Origin: JBBTYG01 sp964418085
GTDB taxonomy: Bacteria > Patescibacteriota > Minisyncoccia > UBA6257 > 2-01-FULL-56-20
DNA: 12,909 nucleotides
Assembly (NCBI GenBank): GCA_964418085.1
Contig: CAYQKB010000031.1
Location: 1 to 12,909 of the forward strand
Direction of reading: 5' to 3'
The translations under genes and the position numbers were made by a program. The notes beneath the pieces are model-generated. The model searched no databases. It was given only the letters and a program-made list of their open reading frames with translations, and was not told where the DNA came from. Positions 1 through 6,727 of this stretch are shown piece after piece (within the stretch, counting starts at the first letter, position 1; every line of letters starts with the position of its first letter).

Positions 1-903
1 AAAATAAAGTTTTTCTTGGGAGGGGCGAATGTGAAACTCATTAACGCCACTTCCAGCGATGAAATAAAATTAACTACCACGTATAATATTTTTGTCGGAG
101 GAAATAAGTTGGGACGCGGAGTAACCATTAAAAACTTACTCGTCAGTTATTATGGGCGGAACCCAAAACGTCCAAATGCAGATACAGTGCTTCAACATGC
201 TCGCATGTACGGCTACCGACAAAATGATATAGGCGTTACTCGATTGTTTTTGCCCGATAAGCTTTCGGAACATTTCGGTTTAATTCATGACATGGAAAAC
301 GCTTTGCGAGAACTCGTGCGTAAATACCCCGAAGGAAAATTTGAAATTTTATACATCTCATCGCCCTTGCAAGCGACTCGTCGAAACGTACTCGATCCAA
401 ATTCCTTAGTTGCATATGTTGCCGGTGAAAGCATTAACCCTCGCTATCCATTGAGATCATTTGAAACTGCGGAGCATACCGCTTGGATAGATGAAAAGTT
501 AAAACAAATTGGGGATGAAGAAAATGGTCAAGAGACGACTATCGAAGAACTGTTCGAACTGTTAAAACATTGCCCACCCGACCCGAAAACCGGAGGAGAA
601 CTTTGGAATTTGAAAACAATCGGAACGGCCCTAGAGACCATAAAAAGCTTACTTGGAAATAAAGCTTATTTAGTGGTAAGACGAAACAGGAAAGCAGAGG
701 CGGTTCGTCGCGAGCGACAAGGTATTTTATCCGGAGGAGAAGAACGTTTAGCTCCAAAAGACGCTCCAACTTTATTCTTATATCGCCAAAATGCGACTGA
801 AACGGGCGAAACTGCCGCTTGGTGGCCACAACTCCGTTTCCCGGAAGGTAAAAAGAATTACGTGCTTTCTTTCAGCATAAGCAATAAAATTGAAGAAGAA
901 TGA
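1..903 (+). CDS. Z1-domain helicase-like restriction protein, C-terminal part (5' truncated by window)
   Basis: The frame is open from base 1, so the real start lies upstream; the TTG at 16 is not a credible start. About 300 residues are visible. They begin near superfamily II helicase motif V (VGGNKLGRGVTI, GRG at visible residues 38-40), followed by a motif-VI-like QHARMYGYR (65-73). This pattern and the following alpha-rich region match the Z1 domain (Pfam 'putative endonuclease, Z1 domain'), which Iyer et al. 2008 described as the C-terminal part of SF2 helicases in restriction systems with GHKL ATPases. The usual protein is much longer, so the Walker A and DEAD-type motifs should lie off the left edge. 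Its stop overlaps the methyltransferase start (ATGA at 900-903), which shows operon coupling. The likely role is ATP-driven DNA translocation or remodelling for the restriction complex. The family call comes from motifs; the mechanism is inferred. Confidence 0.8.
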   Translation, partial: KIKFFLGGANVKLINATSSDEIKLTTTYNIFVGGNKLGRGVTIKNLLVSYYGRNPKRPNADTVLQHARMYGYRQNDIGVTRLFLPDKLSEHFGLIHDMENALRELVRKYPEGKFEILYISSPLQATRRNVLDPNSLVAYVAGESINPRYPLRSFETAEHTAWIDEKLKQIGDEENGQETTIEELFELLKHCPPDPKTGGELWNLKTIGTALETIKSLLGNKAYLVVRRNRKAEAVRRERQGILSGGEERLAPKDAPTLFLYRQNATETGETAAWWPQLRFPEGKKNYVLSFSISNKIEEE

Positions 904-1931
904 AAAAATATACGGCAATTGATTTATTTTCGGGTTGCGGCGGTCTAACGCTGGGCTTAAAGCAGGCGGGATTTAAAGTTTTAGGAGCCGTGGAGATAGA
1001 TTCTTTGGCTGTCGAAACTTACAAAAAAAATCATCCGGAAGTGAAAATATGGGAAGAAGATATTCGAAAACTCACTGGAGAGAAACTGCTTACAGAACTC
1101 AATTTAAAAAAAGGTGAGTTGGATTTGATGGCTGGCTGCCCACCTTGTCAGGGATTTTCTTCGATGCGAACCCATAACGGTAAAAAGAAGCCGCGAGACA
1201 CCAGAAATGATCTGGTTTTTGATTACCTCCGTTTGGTGAAAAGTTTAAAACCGAAAATGGTCATGATGGAAAATGTTCCCGCGTTGGCGGAAAATAATAG
1301 AATGAAAATTTTCAAAAAAGAACTTGTTGCTCTTGGTTATAACCTTAACGGTACCCCTTTGGTTTTGAACACCGCTAATTACGGTGTACCTCAACGCCGG
1401 CGAAGGATGATACTCGTTTGCAGCAGAGTAAAACACGTAGAACTACCCAAAGGTGAAATGGAAAAGATTACCGTACGAAATGCTATCGGCGGCTTACCTC
1501 ATCCGGGCAAGAGCGGCGATCCACTACATGATATGATGGAAAACCGAAATCCGAGAGTTATGGAAATGATCAAACGAATACCGAAGAATGGAGGCAGCAG
1601 AATGGATTTGCCTAAAAAATTTCATTTACCGTGTCATCGAAAATATCCGGGAGGATTTAAAGACGTTTATGGAAGAATGTCTTGGGATGATGTTGCCCCC
1701 ACAATTACCGGCGGGTGTGTCAGCCCGTCAAAAGGACGTTTTCTCCATCCTTCGCAAAACCGATCCATTACTTTGCGCGAAGCAGCGCTTTTGCAATCTT
1801 TTCCAAAAAATTATTATTTTTCTTTGAGTCGAGGCAAGCAAGAAGTCGCGCTTATGATTGGAAATGCCCTGCCCCCTATTTTTATAAAAAGACACGCTTT
1901 AGCTATAAAACGCGCTCTTATCGAATCATAG
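900..1931 (+). CDS. DNA (cytosine-5-)-methyltransferase
   Basis: This 343-residue protein has the ordered motifs of the C5-cytosine methyltransferase family: motif I DLFSGCGGL (residues 8-16) for SAM binding, motif II around GAVEID (29-34), motif IV PPCQ with the catalytic Cys83, motif VI ENV (124-126), motif VIII QRRRR (165-169), motif IX near PTITGG (267-272) and motif X GNALPP (321-326). The target recognition region is the stretch at about 185-260 and is short, as in compact bacterial enzymes. It transfers a methyl group from SAM to C5 of cytosine in a specific sequence, which cannot be read from here. The start overlaps the Z1 gene by four bases and the endonuclease follows after six bases, so it is the modification arm of the operon. 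All catalytic motifs look intact. Confidence 0.96.
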   Translation: MKKYTAIDLFSGCGGLTLGLKQAGFKVLGAVEIDSLAVETYKKNHPEVKIWEEDIRKLTGEKLLTELNLKKGELDLMAGCPPCQGFSSMRTHNGKKKPRDTRNDLVFDYLRLVKSLKPKMVMMENVPALAENNRMKIFKKELVALGYNLNGTPLVLNTANYGVPQRRRRMILVCSRVKHVELPKGEMEKITVRNAIGGLPHPGKSGDPLHDMMENRNPRVMEMIKRIPKNGGSRMDLPKKFHLPCHRKYPGGFKDVYGRMSWDDVAPTITGGCVSPSKGRFLHPSQNRSITLREAALLQSFPKNYYFSLSRGKQEVALMIGNALPPIFIKRHALAIKRALIES

Positions 1932-1937
1932 TGCAGA

Positions 1938-3128
1938 ATGAAAAATGCTACGACTATTAAATTTAGCGATTTATCCTCTGCGGATTTAATTGTAGATGCG
2001 GTATATGAAAGCGGAGCGAGAGGAAATGCCAGCGATGATCCTCTGGCAAAACTTCTTCCCGTAAGTAATCAAGGAGGTTTTCGTTATGTCGGAAATTTTG
2101 CCGGTAACAACATCCGAGCGCTTGTTCTATATTCGAGCATGGACGATATCAATTGGCCTGATTTTTTGGACGAAGAAACCGGCATATTTCATTACTACGG
2201 CGACAATAAAAAACCGGGGCGGGAATTACACGATACTCCGAGAAAAGGAAATCTCTTACTTAAAAAAGTATTTGATGACGCTCATTCACTAAATGAGGGC
2301 AGAAAAAAGATTCCGCCTATATTTATTTTCACTAAAGCCGGAATAAGAAGGGACGTAATATTCAGAGGACTTGCGGTTCCCGGCGCAGGATCAATGTCTT
2401 TTACGGAAGACCTCGTTGCAATATGGAAAACATACGCAGGTAATCGTTTTCAAAATTACCGAGCAATCTTAACAATCCTCAATATTCCAAAAATCAAACG
2501 TGAATGGATCAACGATCTTCTTCAAGGAAACGCTCTAAGCATAAACTGTCCTCGTGAGTGGCGTTCGTGGGTCATTGGTGGTGTTGCCACACCCCTTAAA
2601 GCCGTGAGAGTGCAAGAGCATCGAAGCAAAAATGAACAATTACCCAAAAACGAATGGGCTGCCGGGTTGCTTAGAATGATCAAGAAACGCTTCGAGGATG
2701 ATCCGTATAAATTTGAAAGGTTTTCTGCCGAGCTTTTAAAAATCGCCGATAAAAATGTCGCGTCAATCGAGGTTACTCGTCCCAGAAAGGACGGTGGCAG
2801 AGATGCAATCGGACAATACAAATTACAAATTGGGCAAAGAGGAATACTGGTTGATTTTGCCGTTGAAGCTAAATGTTATGGGCCGGAAAATTCCGTAGGA
2901 GTGAAAGAAATGTCGCGTCTTATTTCCAGATTGCGCCATAGACAATTCGGCATGTTAATAACCACATCATATGTGGCCGATCAGGCATATAAAGAGATCA
3001 GAGAAGATAAGCATCCTATCATTGTAATTGCCGGCGGAGATATTATTGATATTCTTGTATCCAAAGGAATTAACACAAAAGATGCTTTGAAAGAGCTTCT
3101 TGATTCTTTCGACGATGAGAAAAGATAA
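1938..3128 (+). CDS. Restriction endonuclease with AspBHI/MspJI-like N-terminal domain and PD-(D/E)xK C-terminal domain
   Basis: This is a 396-residue protein. The N-terminal part (about 8-145) carries the pattern I associate with the AspBHI N-terminal domain: SSADLIVDAVYE, DDPLAKLLP, NQGGFRY, HYYGDNKKPGRELHDTPR. That domain is the DNA-reading module of the MspJI group of modification-dependent enzymes. The C-terminal part (about 255-375) is a Mrr-like PD-(D/E)xK nuclease fold: FERFSAELL, DGGRDAIG with Asp289, then EAK (Glu310, Lys312), and TTSYV. The Asp289-Glu310 spacing of 21 residues equals the Asp-Gln spacing I recall for MspJI, which uses QxK. The gene sits six bases after a 5mC methyltransferase and its 3' end overlaps the Vsr gene. 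It is presumably the cleaving subunit. Whether it cuts methylated or unmethylated DNA cannot be decided from sequence. Confidence 0.85.
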   Translation: MKNATTIKFSDLSSADLIVDAVYESGARGNASDDPLAKLLPVSNQGGFRYVGNFAGNNIRALVLYSSMDDINWPDFLDEETGIFHYYGDNKKPGRELHDTPRKGNLLLKKVFDDAHSLNEGRKKIPPIFIFTKAGIRRDVIFRGLAVPGAGSMSFTEDLVAIWKTYAGNRFQNYRAILTILNIPKIKREWINDLLQGNALSINCPREWRSWVIGGVATPLKAVRVQEHRSKNEQLPKNEWAAGLLRMIKKRFEDDPYKFERFSAELLKIADKNVASIEVTRPRKDGGRDAIGQYKLQIGQRGILVDFAVEAKCYGPENSVGVKEMSRLISRLRHRQFGMLITTSYVADQAYKEIREDKHPIIVIAGGDIIDILVSKGINTKDALKELLDSFDDEKR

Positions 3129-3522
3129 ACTAACAAAAGAACAACGAAGTCGAACGATGAGTAAAATTCGTTCTAGTAAGACCGAATTTGAAAATAAAGT
3201 TTTCCGTGAACTGCGTAGGAAGGGATTAATATTTAAAACTCATTATACGCTTGCAATCGGTAAGCCAGACATTGCTCTTCCGCGACAACGGAAAGCAGTT
3301 TTCTTACACAGTGATTTTTGGCACGGGTGGCGACTTTCGCAATGGGAACATATTTTACCGAATAATTTTTGGAAGGAAAAACTTCGTAAAAACAAGATCA
3401 GGGATCGTAGGGTGCTTTTAGCTTTACGTAAGAGCGGTTGGCAAATCCTTGTTGTATGGGAACACCAATTAAAAAATAGTCCTCAAGAATCAATTGAGCG
3501 AATAGTGCATTTTTTGAAATGA
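3115..3522 (+). CDS. vsr: Vsr-type very short patch repair endonuclease (zinc-site-less variant)
   Basis: The protein has 135 residues from the ATG at 3115, which is preferred over the TTG at 3100 because E. coli Vsr has a similarly short N-terminus. Family features are Glu25, GKPDI with catalytic Asp52, FLHSDFWHG with His65, Phe68, Trp69 and His70 (matching the catalytic His and intercalating Phe/Trp of E. coli Vsr), the RDRR motif at 96-99, and GWQILVVWEH near the end. Vsr nicks 5' of the T in T:G mismatches that arise when 5-methylcytosine deaminates, so it protects the host from the mutagenic effect of the neighbouring methylase. The positions of the E. coli zinc ligands (three Cys and one His) are replaced by Asp, Trp, Leu and His, so the structural zinc appears to be absent. 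The start overlaps the endonuclease gene by 14 bases. Confidence 0.93.
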   Translation: MRKDKLTKEQRSRTMSKIRSSKTEFENKVFRELRRKGLIFKTHYTLAIGKPDIALPRQRKAVFLHSDFWHGWRLSQWEHILPNNFWKEKLRKNKIRDRRVLLALRKSGWQILVVWEHQLKNSPQESIERIVHFLK

Positions 3523-3671
3523 GAAGAAGACCTCAAAAGATTAAGCTCATCTATACCTACGTGGAGGGAGCAACCAAAGAAGAAAAGGAAGAATCAGAGC
3601 GAAGAGTAACCCGTGCTTTTGCTGTTTTATTCGATGAGATAATGAGACGCAGGAAGCAGAAACAAAGATAG
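3519..3671 (+). CDS. Small basic protein (50 aa), last gene of the restriction operon, function unknown
   Basis: The ATG at 3519 overlaps the Vsr stop as ATGA, the same coupling used earlier in the operon, which is the main reason to believe in this ORF. The product begins MRRRPQKIKLIYTY, continues with an acidic/basic helix (EEKEESERR) and an amphipathic stretch (AFAVLFDEIM), and ends in a basic tail (RRRKQKQR). It is strongly charged, without Cys, signal peptide or membrane segment. I do not recognise a named domain. The beta-strand-then-helix look is reminiscent of short ORFs beside mobile or defence genes, but that is only an impression. It could be a regulator, an assembly factor or a restriction-control protein. 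Confidence 0.6.
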   Translation: MRRRPQKIKLIYTYVEGATKEEKEESERRVTRAFAVLFDEIMRRRKQKQR

Positions 3672-3682
3672 CAATTATCTTT
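3664..3682 (+). terminator. Weak AT-rich hairpin at the end of the restriction operon
   Basis: AAAGATA and TATCTTT form a 7-bp stem around the loop GCAAT, overlapping the stop codon at 3669-3671 and running into a short T stretch. The stem is AU-rich and the U-tract is only 4 bases, so termination would be weak. No better terminator is visible before the next promoter. Confidence 0.3.
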
Positions 3683-3705
3683 TCCATTTTCAAAAAAAAT
3701 GACGC

Positions 3706-3728
3706 ACTAGCGCAGGCGGGGAACCTTT
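3706..3728 (+). repeat. Diverged direct repeat, copy 1
   Basis: This 23-base intergenic segment matches 7420-7442 at 20 of 23 positions in the same orientation. The shared core is CGGGGAACCTTT, preceded in both by GCGCA. Both copies are followed a few bases on by CATG. It lies between the restriction operon and the citrate-synthase-like operon. Confidence 0.55.
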
Positions 3729-3771
3729 CTCATGCGCAAATTCTCCAATAGCGAAACTTCCCGAACTATGT

Positions 3772-3800
3772 TTGACGTACATCGGGTTAGACTGTATTTT
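3772..3800 (+). promoter_or_regulatory. Promoter of the citrate-synthase-like / cytidylyltransferase operon, with dyad
   Basis: A -35 TTGACG (3772-3777) and a -10 TATTTT (3795-3800) are separated by 17 bases. Transcription should start near 3807, giving a leader of about 70 bases. A dyad with arms GGGTTA (3784-3789) and TAACCC (3800-3805) spans the spacer and -10 box and could be a repressor site. A second partial dyad, CCCGA (3760-3764) with TCGGG (3782-3786), overlaps the first. Confidence 0.5.
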
Positions 3801-3810
3801 AACCCCAGAA

Positions 3811-3830
3811 GTGAAAGATGGCTCTTTCAC
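3811..3830 (+). promoter_or_regulatory. Perfect 8-bp hairpin at the start of the leader
   Basis: GTGAAAGA and TCTTTCAC form a perfect stem around a TGGC tetraloop, a few bases after the predicted transcription start. No U-tract follows, so it is not a typical terminator. It may protect the 5' end of the mRNA or be a protein-binding site. Confidence 0.45.
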
Positions 3831-3878
3831 GCTTTGAAACGTTGAATAAGAGAAAACTCAAATAGAAAGTGAACGACT

Positions 3879-4619
3879 ATGCTCAAACAATGGACATCCT
3901 CAATCACGGAAGTAAGGCAAGACCAACTCGTAACTCACGGCATCAATCAAGAAGAAATCCTGCGTAACTATACATACGAGGAAATGGTATATCTCCTCAT
4001 ATTTGGAAGGAAACCCTCGGAAGTTGAAGCCGAAATGTTGCGGGCGGTTATCGTCTCGCATTGCAGCCATGGCATTACCGGACAAAGCACGCTTGCGGTT
4101 CGAATGGGCGTTGATTGCGGCTCAACCGCGCTCAACTCTATTCTTGCCGGATTTCTCGTCGGTTCGGGGCCATATCATCAGGGTGGACTCGAAGCAGCAA
4201 TGCGAGAACTGAAAACTATCGGCGATCAACCGGACATTGCCTCGTACATCCAAAATCGGCTTGCGGCCCGCAGCAGAATCATTGGCTACGGCCACCGCTT
4301 CCATACCTATGATCCTAGGGCTCGAATAATGATGGAGTTATGCGACGAGCATCAGTTTGTAGGCAAGTATGTGAAAGTTGCTCGGCAAGTGGACGAGATT
4401 CTGCACACTGCAAAAGGTATCCGAATGAACATCGAAGCGGCGGGAGGCGCAATTCTTTTGGATATGGGATTCCCTCCTGAACTCGCACCACTCATCATCC
4501 TCATTGGTCGAGGGCCGATGTTCGCCGCAGTCTACATGGAACGACTGCGAGAAGGAAATGCGCCGTTCTCCAAGCTCAACGTATCGGACGTTCTTCCAGA
4601 AGGAGGTTCAAATGAATAA
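3879..4619 (+). CDS. Citrate synthase / citryl-CoA lyase family protein
   Basis: This 246-residue protein is recognisable as the large-domain core of the citrate synthase fold: HGITGQS (His64), GPYHQGG (His100, the position of the catalytic His in GPLHGGA), GYGHRFHTYDPRA (His139) and a C-terminal RGPMFAAVYME that corresponds to the Arg..Gly..Ala..Glu signature. At 184-195 the pattern NIEAAGGAILLD matches NVDGAxAAxLLD of citryl-CoA lyases, but the catalytic Asp is Glu186. It is much shorter than true citrate synthases (about 430 residues) and close to stand-alone citryl-CoA lyase length. The reaction probably forms or cleaves a C-C bond of a CoA thioester with a 2-oxo acid, but the substrate is unknown. 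It overlaps the cytidylyltransferase gene by eight bases, so the two probably share a pathway. The start has only a weak AAGTGA upstream. Confidence 0.85.
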   Translation: MLKQWTSSITEVRQDQLVTHGINQEEILRNYTYEEMVYLLIFGRKPSEVEAEMLRAVIVSHCSHGITGQSTLAVRMGVDCGSTALNSILAGFLVGSGPYHQGGLEAAMRELKTIGDQPDIASYIQNRLAARSRIIGYGHRFHTYDPRARIMMELCDEHQFVGKYVKVARQVDEILHTAKGIRMNIEAAGGAILLDMGFPPELAPLIILIGRGPMFAAVYMERLREGNAPFSKLNVSDVLPEGGSNE

Positions 4620-5307
4620 TCGAGTTATCGGAATCATCCCCGCCCGAGGAGGTTCACGCGGAGTACCAAACAAAAATCTGCGTCCTCTCCACGGTAAACC
4701 TCTCTTGGATTACATCGTGTCGGCCGCCTTGAATGCCCAAACCATCGAAAAGGTGTATGTCTCCACGGATAGCGAGGAAATTGCGCAGAGAGCTCGCGCA
4801 TTGGGAGCGCAAGCCATCGTTCATCCCACAGAACTCTCTACCGATACCTCTCCCACATTCGGAGTAATCCAAAATGCTCTCAATCACTTGAGACGGAGCG
4901 GAGATTCGCCGGATATTCTCGTAACTATGCGCCCCACCAGTCCGCTCTGCCCAACATCAGACATTGATACGGCCGTTAATCTTCTTCAAGGACGGCCGGA
5001 TGCAGACGCTGTGATCAGCGTTGTTCGGTCTCCAATACATCCTTACCGAATACTCCGCATCACCGAAACTGGAGAGTTGGTGTACCACGGGCACACTACC
5101 GAACGATTATCTCCTCAACAGCGACAATCATTCGAGACGGTCTACGTCCGAAACGGCGCCATTTATGCTTCGTGGGCGAAAACAATCGACGCTGGAGGCT
5201 TGTGGGGAGAGAAAAACCTACCCTACATTATGCCGCAAGAGCGTTCGGTCAACATCAACGAAGAAATAGACTTCGTACTCGCCGAGGCTTTGCTAGCCCG
5301 AGTATGA
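4612..5307 (+). CDS. CMP-sugar cytidylyltransferase (acylneuraminate/NeuA family)
   Basis: The start is the ATG at 4612, six bases after a perfect AGGAGG (4601-4606); this is the strongest ribosome binding site in the window and lies inside the upstream gene. The 231-residue product opens with VIGIIPARGGSRGVPNKN (residues 5-22), the CTP-binding signature of NeuA/KdsB-type enzymes, followed by STDSEEIA, MRPTSPLC and a C-terminal NINEEIDFVLAE typical of NeuA proteins. It should activate an acidic sugar or similar acid with CTP, releasing pyrophosphate, for cell-surface glycan synthesis. No sialic-acid or legionaminic-acid synthase lies nearby, so the acceptor is not evident. Translational coupling to the citrate-synthase-like gene suggests that gene makes or modifies the acid being activated; this is inference. 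Confidence 0.9.
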   Translation: MNNRVIGIIPARGGSRGVPNKNLRPLHGKPLLDYIVSAALNAQTIEKVYVSTDSEEIAQRARALGAQAIVHPTELSTDTSPTFGVIQNALNHLRRSGDSPDILVTMRPTSPLCPTSDIDTAVNLLQGRPDADAVISVVRSPIHPYRILRITETGELVYHGHTTERLSPQQRQSFETVYVRNGAIYASWAKTIDAGGLWGEKNLPYIMPQERSVNINEEIDFVLAEALLARV

Positions 5308-5312
5308 AGAAA

Positions 5313-5936
5313 TCAACGGGGGGATACTTTCGCAACTGGAAGTATCCCTCTTTTTTCTAATTCGGATATTAACTGTTCTGAATTTTGAAATAAAATAGCT
5401 TGAAAACCGAGTTTTTGTATTGTGGGTAGGTTTTGCTCACGATCGTCTATAACCAAAATTTCTTGGGGCTTAAACACGTTAAATCTTTTGAGCAACTCTT
5501 CGTATAATCCACCATCAGACTTTACAGTTCTCACCTCATAAGAAAATATGCCTCCATCAAACCAATCGAGAAAACTATATTTTTTCTGAAGATATGCCAC
5601 ACGTTCGGGTGTGTTGTTTGAAAGATAGGCGGTTTTATAATGCTTCCTCAATTGAGCAACGAGTTCCGGCATATTGGTTATAGGAATATATTGATCAAAC
5701 CAAAGCTTTTCTAAATCTCCCAAATCGCTTCTATTTAATTGTTCCGCTACTATTCGCCAGTATTCTCTGGCAGATATTTTGCTACGCCGATAATCAAGGG
5801 CGTGGGGGCCATCAATTATGTCGGCAATTTCTTTTCTATTTTTATTAAGTTCTTGAGCAAGCAGATCAATAAAGGCCTGCTTGCCTTTAGAAAAAACAGT
5901 GCCGCCAATATCAAAAACAATAAGCTTAGTTTCCAT
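5313..5936 (-). CDS. HAD-superfamily hydrolase (HAD-IA-like, DxGGT variant)
   Basis: The 207-residue protein shows the four HAD motifs: motif I FDIGGT with nucleophile Asp9, motif II AYLSNNT with Ser106, motif III Lys139, and motif IV IDDREQN with Asp164/Asp165. A helical cap lies between residues 15 and 90, as in subclass IA enzymes. The second Asp of motif I (DxDGT), normally the acid/base, is Gly here, as in the YihX-like DxG group, so catalysis may be slow or altered. It is probably a phosphatase of a small phosphorylated metabolite; the substrate is unknown. It follows the methyltransferase gene by eight bases. A TATAAT (minus strand, 5944-5949) ends seven bases before its ATG and contains the TAA stop of that gene, so it may also be transcribed alone as a leaderless mRNA. 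Confidence 0.85.
   Translation of the reverse strand: METKLIVFDIGGTVFSKGKQAFIDLLAQELNKNRKEIADIIDGPHALDYRRSKISAREYWRIVAEQLNRSDLGDLEKLWFDQYIPITNMPELVAQLRKHYKTAYLSNNTPERVAYLQKKYSFLDWFDGGIFSYEVRTVKSDGGLYEELLKRFNVFKPQEILVIDDREQNLPTIQKLGFQAILFQNSEQLISELEKRGILPVAKVSPR
5319..5356 (+). terminator. Rho-independent terminator of the cytidylyltransferase operon
   Basis: GGGATACTT (5321-5329) and AAGTATCCC (5340-5348) form a 9-bp stem with a 10-base loop, followed by TCTTTTTT. It lies 13 bases after the stop at 5307. It overlaps the 3' end of the convergent HAD gene, whose last codons form part of the stem. There is no matching T-tract for the minus strand. Confidence 0.88.
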
Positions 5937-5943
5937 TTTAAAG

Positions 5944-5949
5944 ATTATA
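5944..5949 (-). promoter_or_regulatory. TATAAT -10 box just upstream of the HAD gene
   Basis: A perfect minus-strand TATAAT lies seven bases before the HAD start codon, which would place transcription initiation at the ATG. No convincing -35 element is seen 16-18 bases upstream. It coincides with the end of the methyltransferase gene, so chance cannot be excluded. Confidence 0.35.
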
Positions 5950-6712
5950 CCCGTCCCTTTCTTCCAAGAACAGTAACGATTTCCAATTTTCTCTCAATAA
6001 ACTTTTCCGATGTCATTCTATATTTACAAAATTCTTCTAATTCCTTCAATGCTTCTGTTTTCTGATTTTCAGGAACAAGATTCCAAACGCTGACCGATTG
6101 AAGATATGTAAGCGCTTTTTGGAGACTGAAAAGTTCTTTAGTCGAAAATATCTTCTCTTCCACATTTTCGAAATAATCTCCAACTAAGCCTACTGGCTTA
6201 TAATCCTTTTTTATGTCTGGCAGATCGTGCCTTATAAACTTCTTAAGGATAGTCCTATAACCCTCTCTAAAATCCCCAACATCATTTTTATTTACTACAA
6301 AAATAATGCCTTTTGGTTTGAGCACCCTACAAATTTCGAAAAGTGCTTTTTCATTAGTGAACCAGTGAAGGGAACTAAATGCCGTAGCCATATAAAAAAT
6401 TCCATCTTTAAAGGGCAACTTTTCGACTGGAGCGCAAAGATAAGATACCCCTTGATAAGGTATTGCTTTAGCGGCTTCTACCATCCTTACGTCTTGATCA
6501 ATCCCAATAACAGTAGCTCCCTCATCTGCAAGTTGACGCGTGGATATTCCCGTTCCACAACCAAGGTCAACAATGGAAATATCCTTAAGGGGGATGTGCG
6601 TATTTAGATATTTAAAAACAGCCGAAGGAAATTTTTGGCGCCCCTCACCGTAGGCCTTATTTAAATTACCAAAATTTCCATATCCTTTTTGGTTTTTATG
6701 AAGGATATCCAT
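5945..6712 (-). CDS. Class I SAM-dependent methyltransferase
   Basis: The 255-residue protein carries motif I IVDLGCGTGIS (about 47-57), the acidic residue after strand 2 (GIDQD, Asp72), APVEKLPF (94-101) and AFSSLHWF (111-118), the standard set of the Methyltransf_11/25 group. The N-terminal NFGNLNKAYGEGRQ resembles proteins annotated as ubiquinone/menaquinone-type or small-molecule methyltransferases. The remaining C-terminal part is alpha-rich and not diagnostic, so the acceptor is unknown. The ATG at 6712 has no Shine-Dalgarno sequence. The gene follows the zinc-ribbon gene by 15 bases and precedes the HAD gene by eight bases on the same strand, so these three may be co-transcribed. Confidence 0.88.
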   Translation of the reverse strand: MDILHKNQKGYGNFGNLNKAYGEGRQKFPSAVFKYLNTHIPLKDISIVDLGCGTGISTRQLADEGATVIGIDQDVRMVEAAKAIPYQGVSYLCAPVEKLPFKDGIFYMATAFSSLHWFTNEKALFEICRVLKPKGIIFVVNKNDVGDFREGYRTILKKFIRHDLPDIKKDYKPVGLVGDYFENVEEKIFSTKELFSLQKALTYLQSVSVWNLVPENQKTEALKELEEFCKYRMTSEKFIERKLEIVTVLGRKGRV

Positions 6713-6727
6713 AAATGCAACGCCGGG

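Noticed and set aside
3600..3900. Integron attC site or riboswitch in the leader region
   Set aside because: No GTTRRRY/RYYYAAC core pair is arranged correctly, and most dyads lie upstream of the predicted transcription start, so they are DNA elements rather than RNA leader structure.
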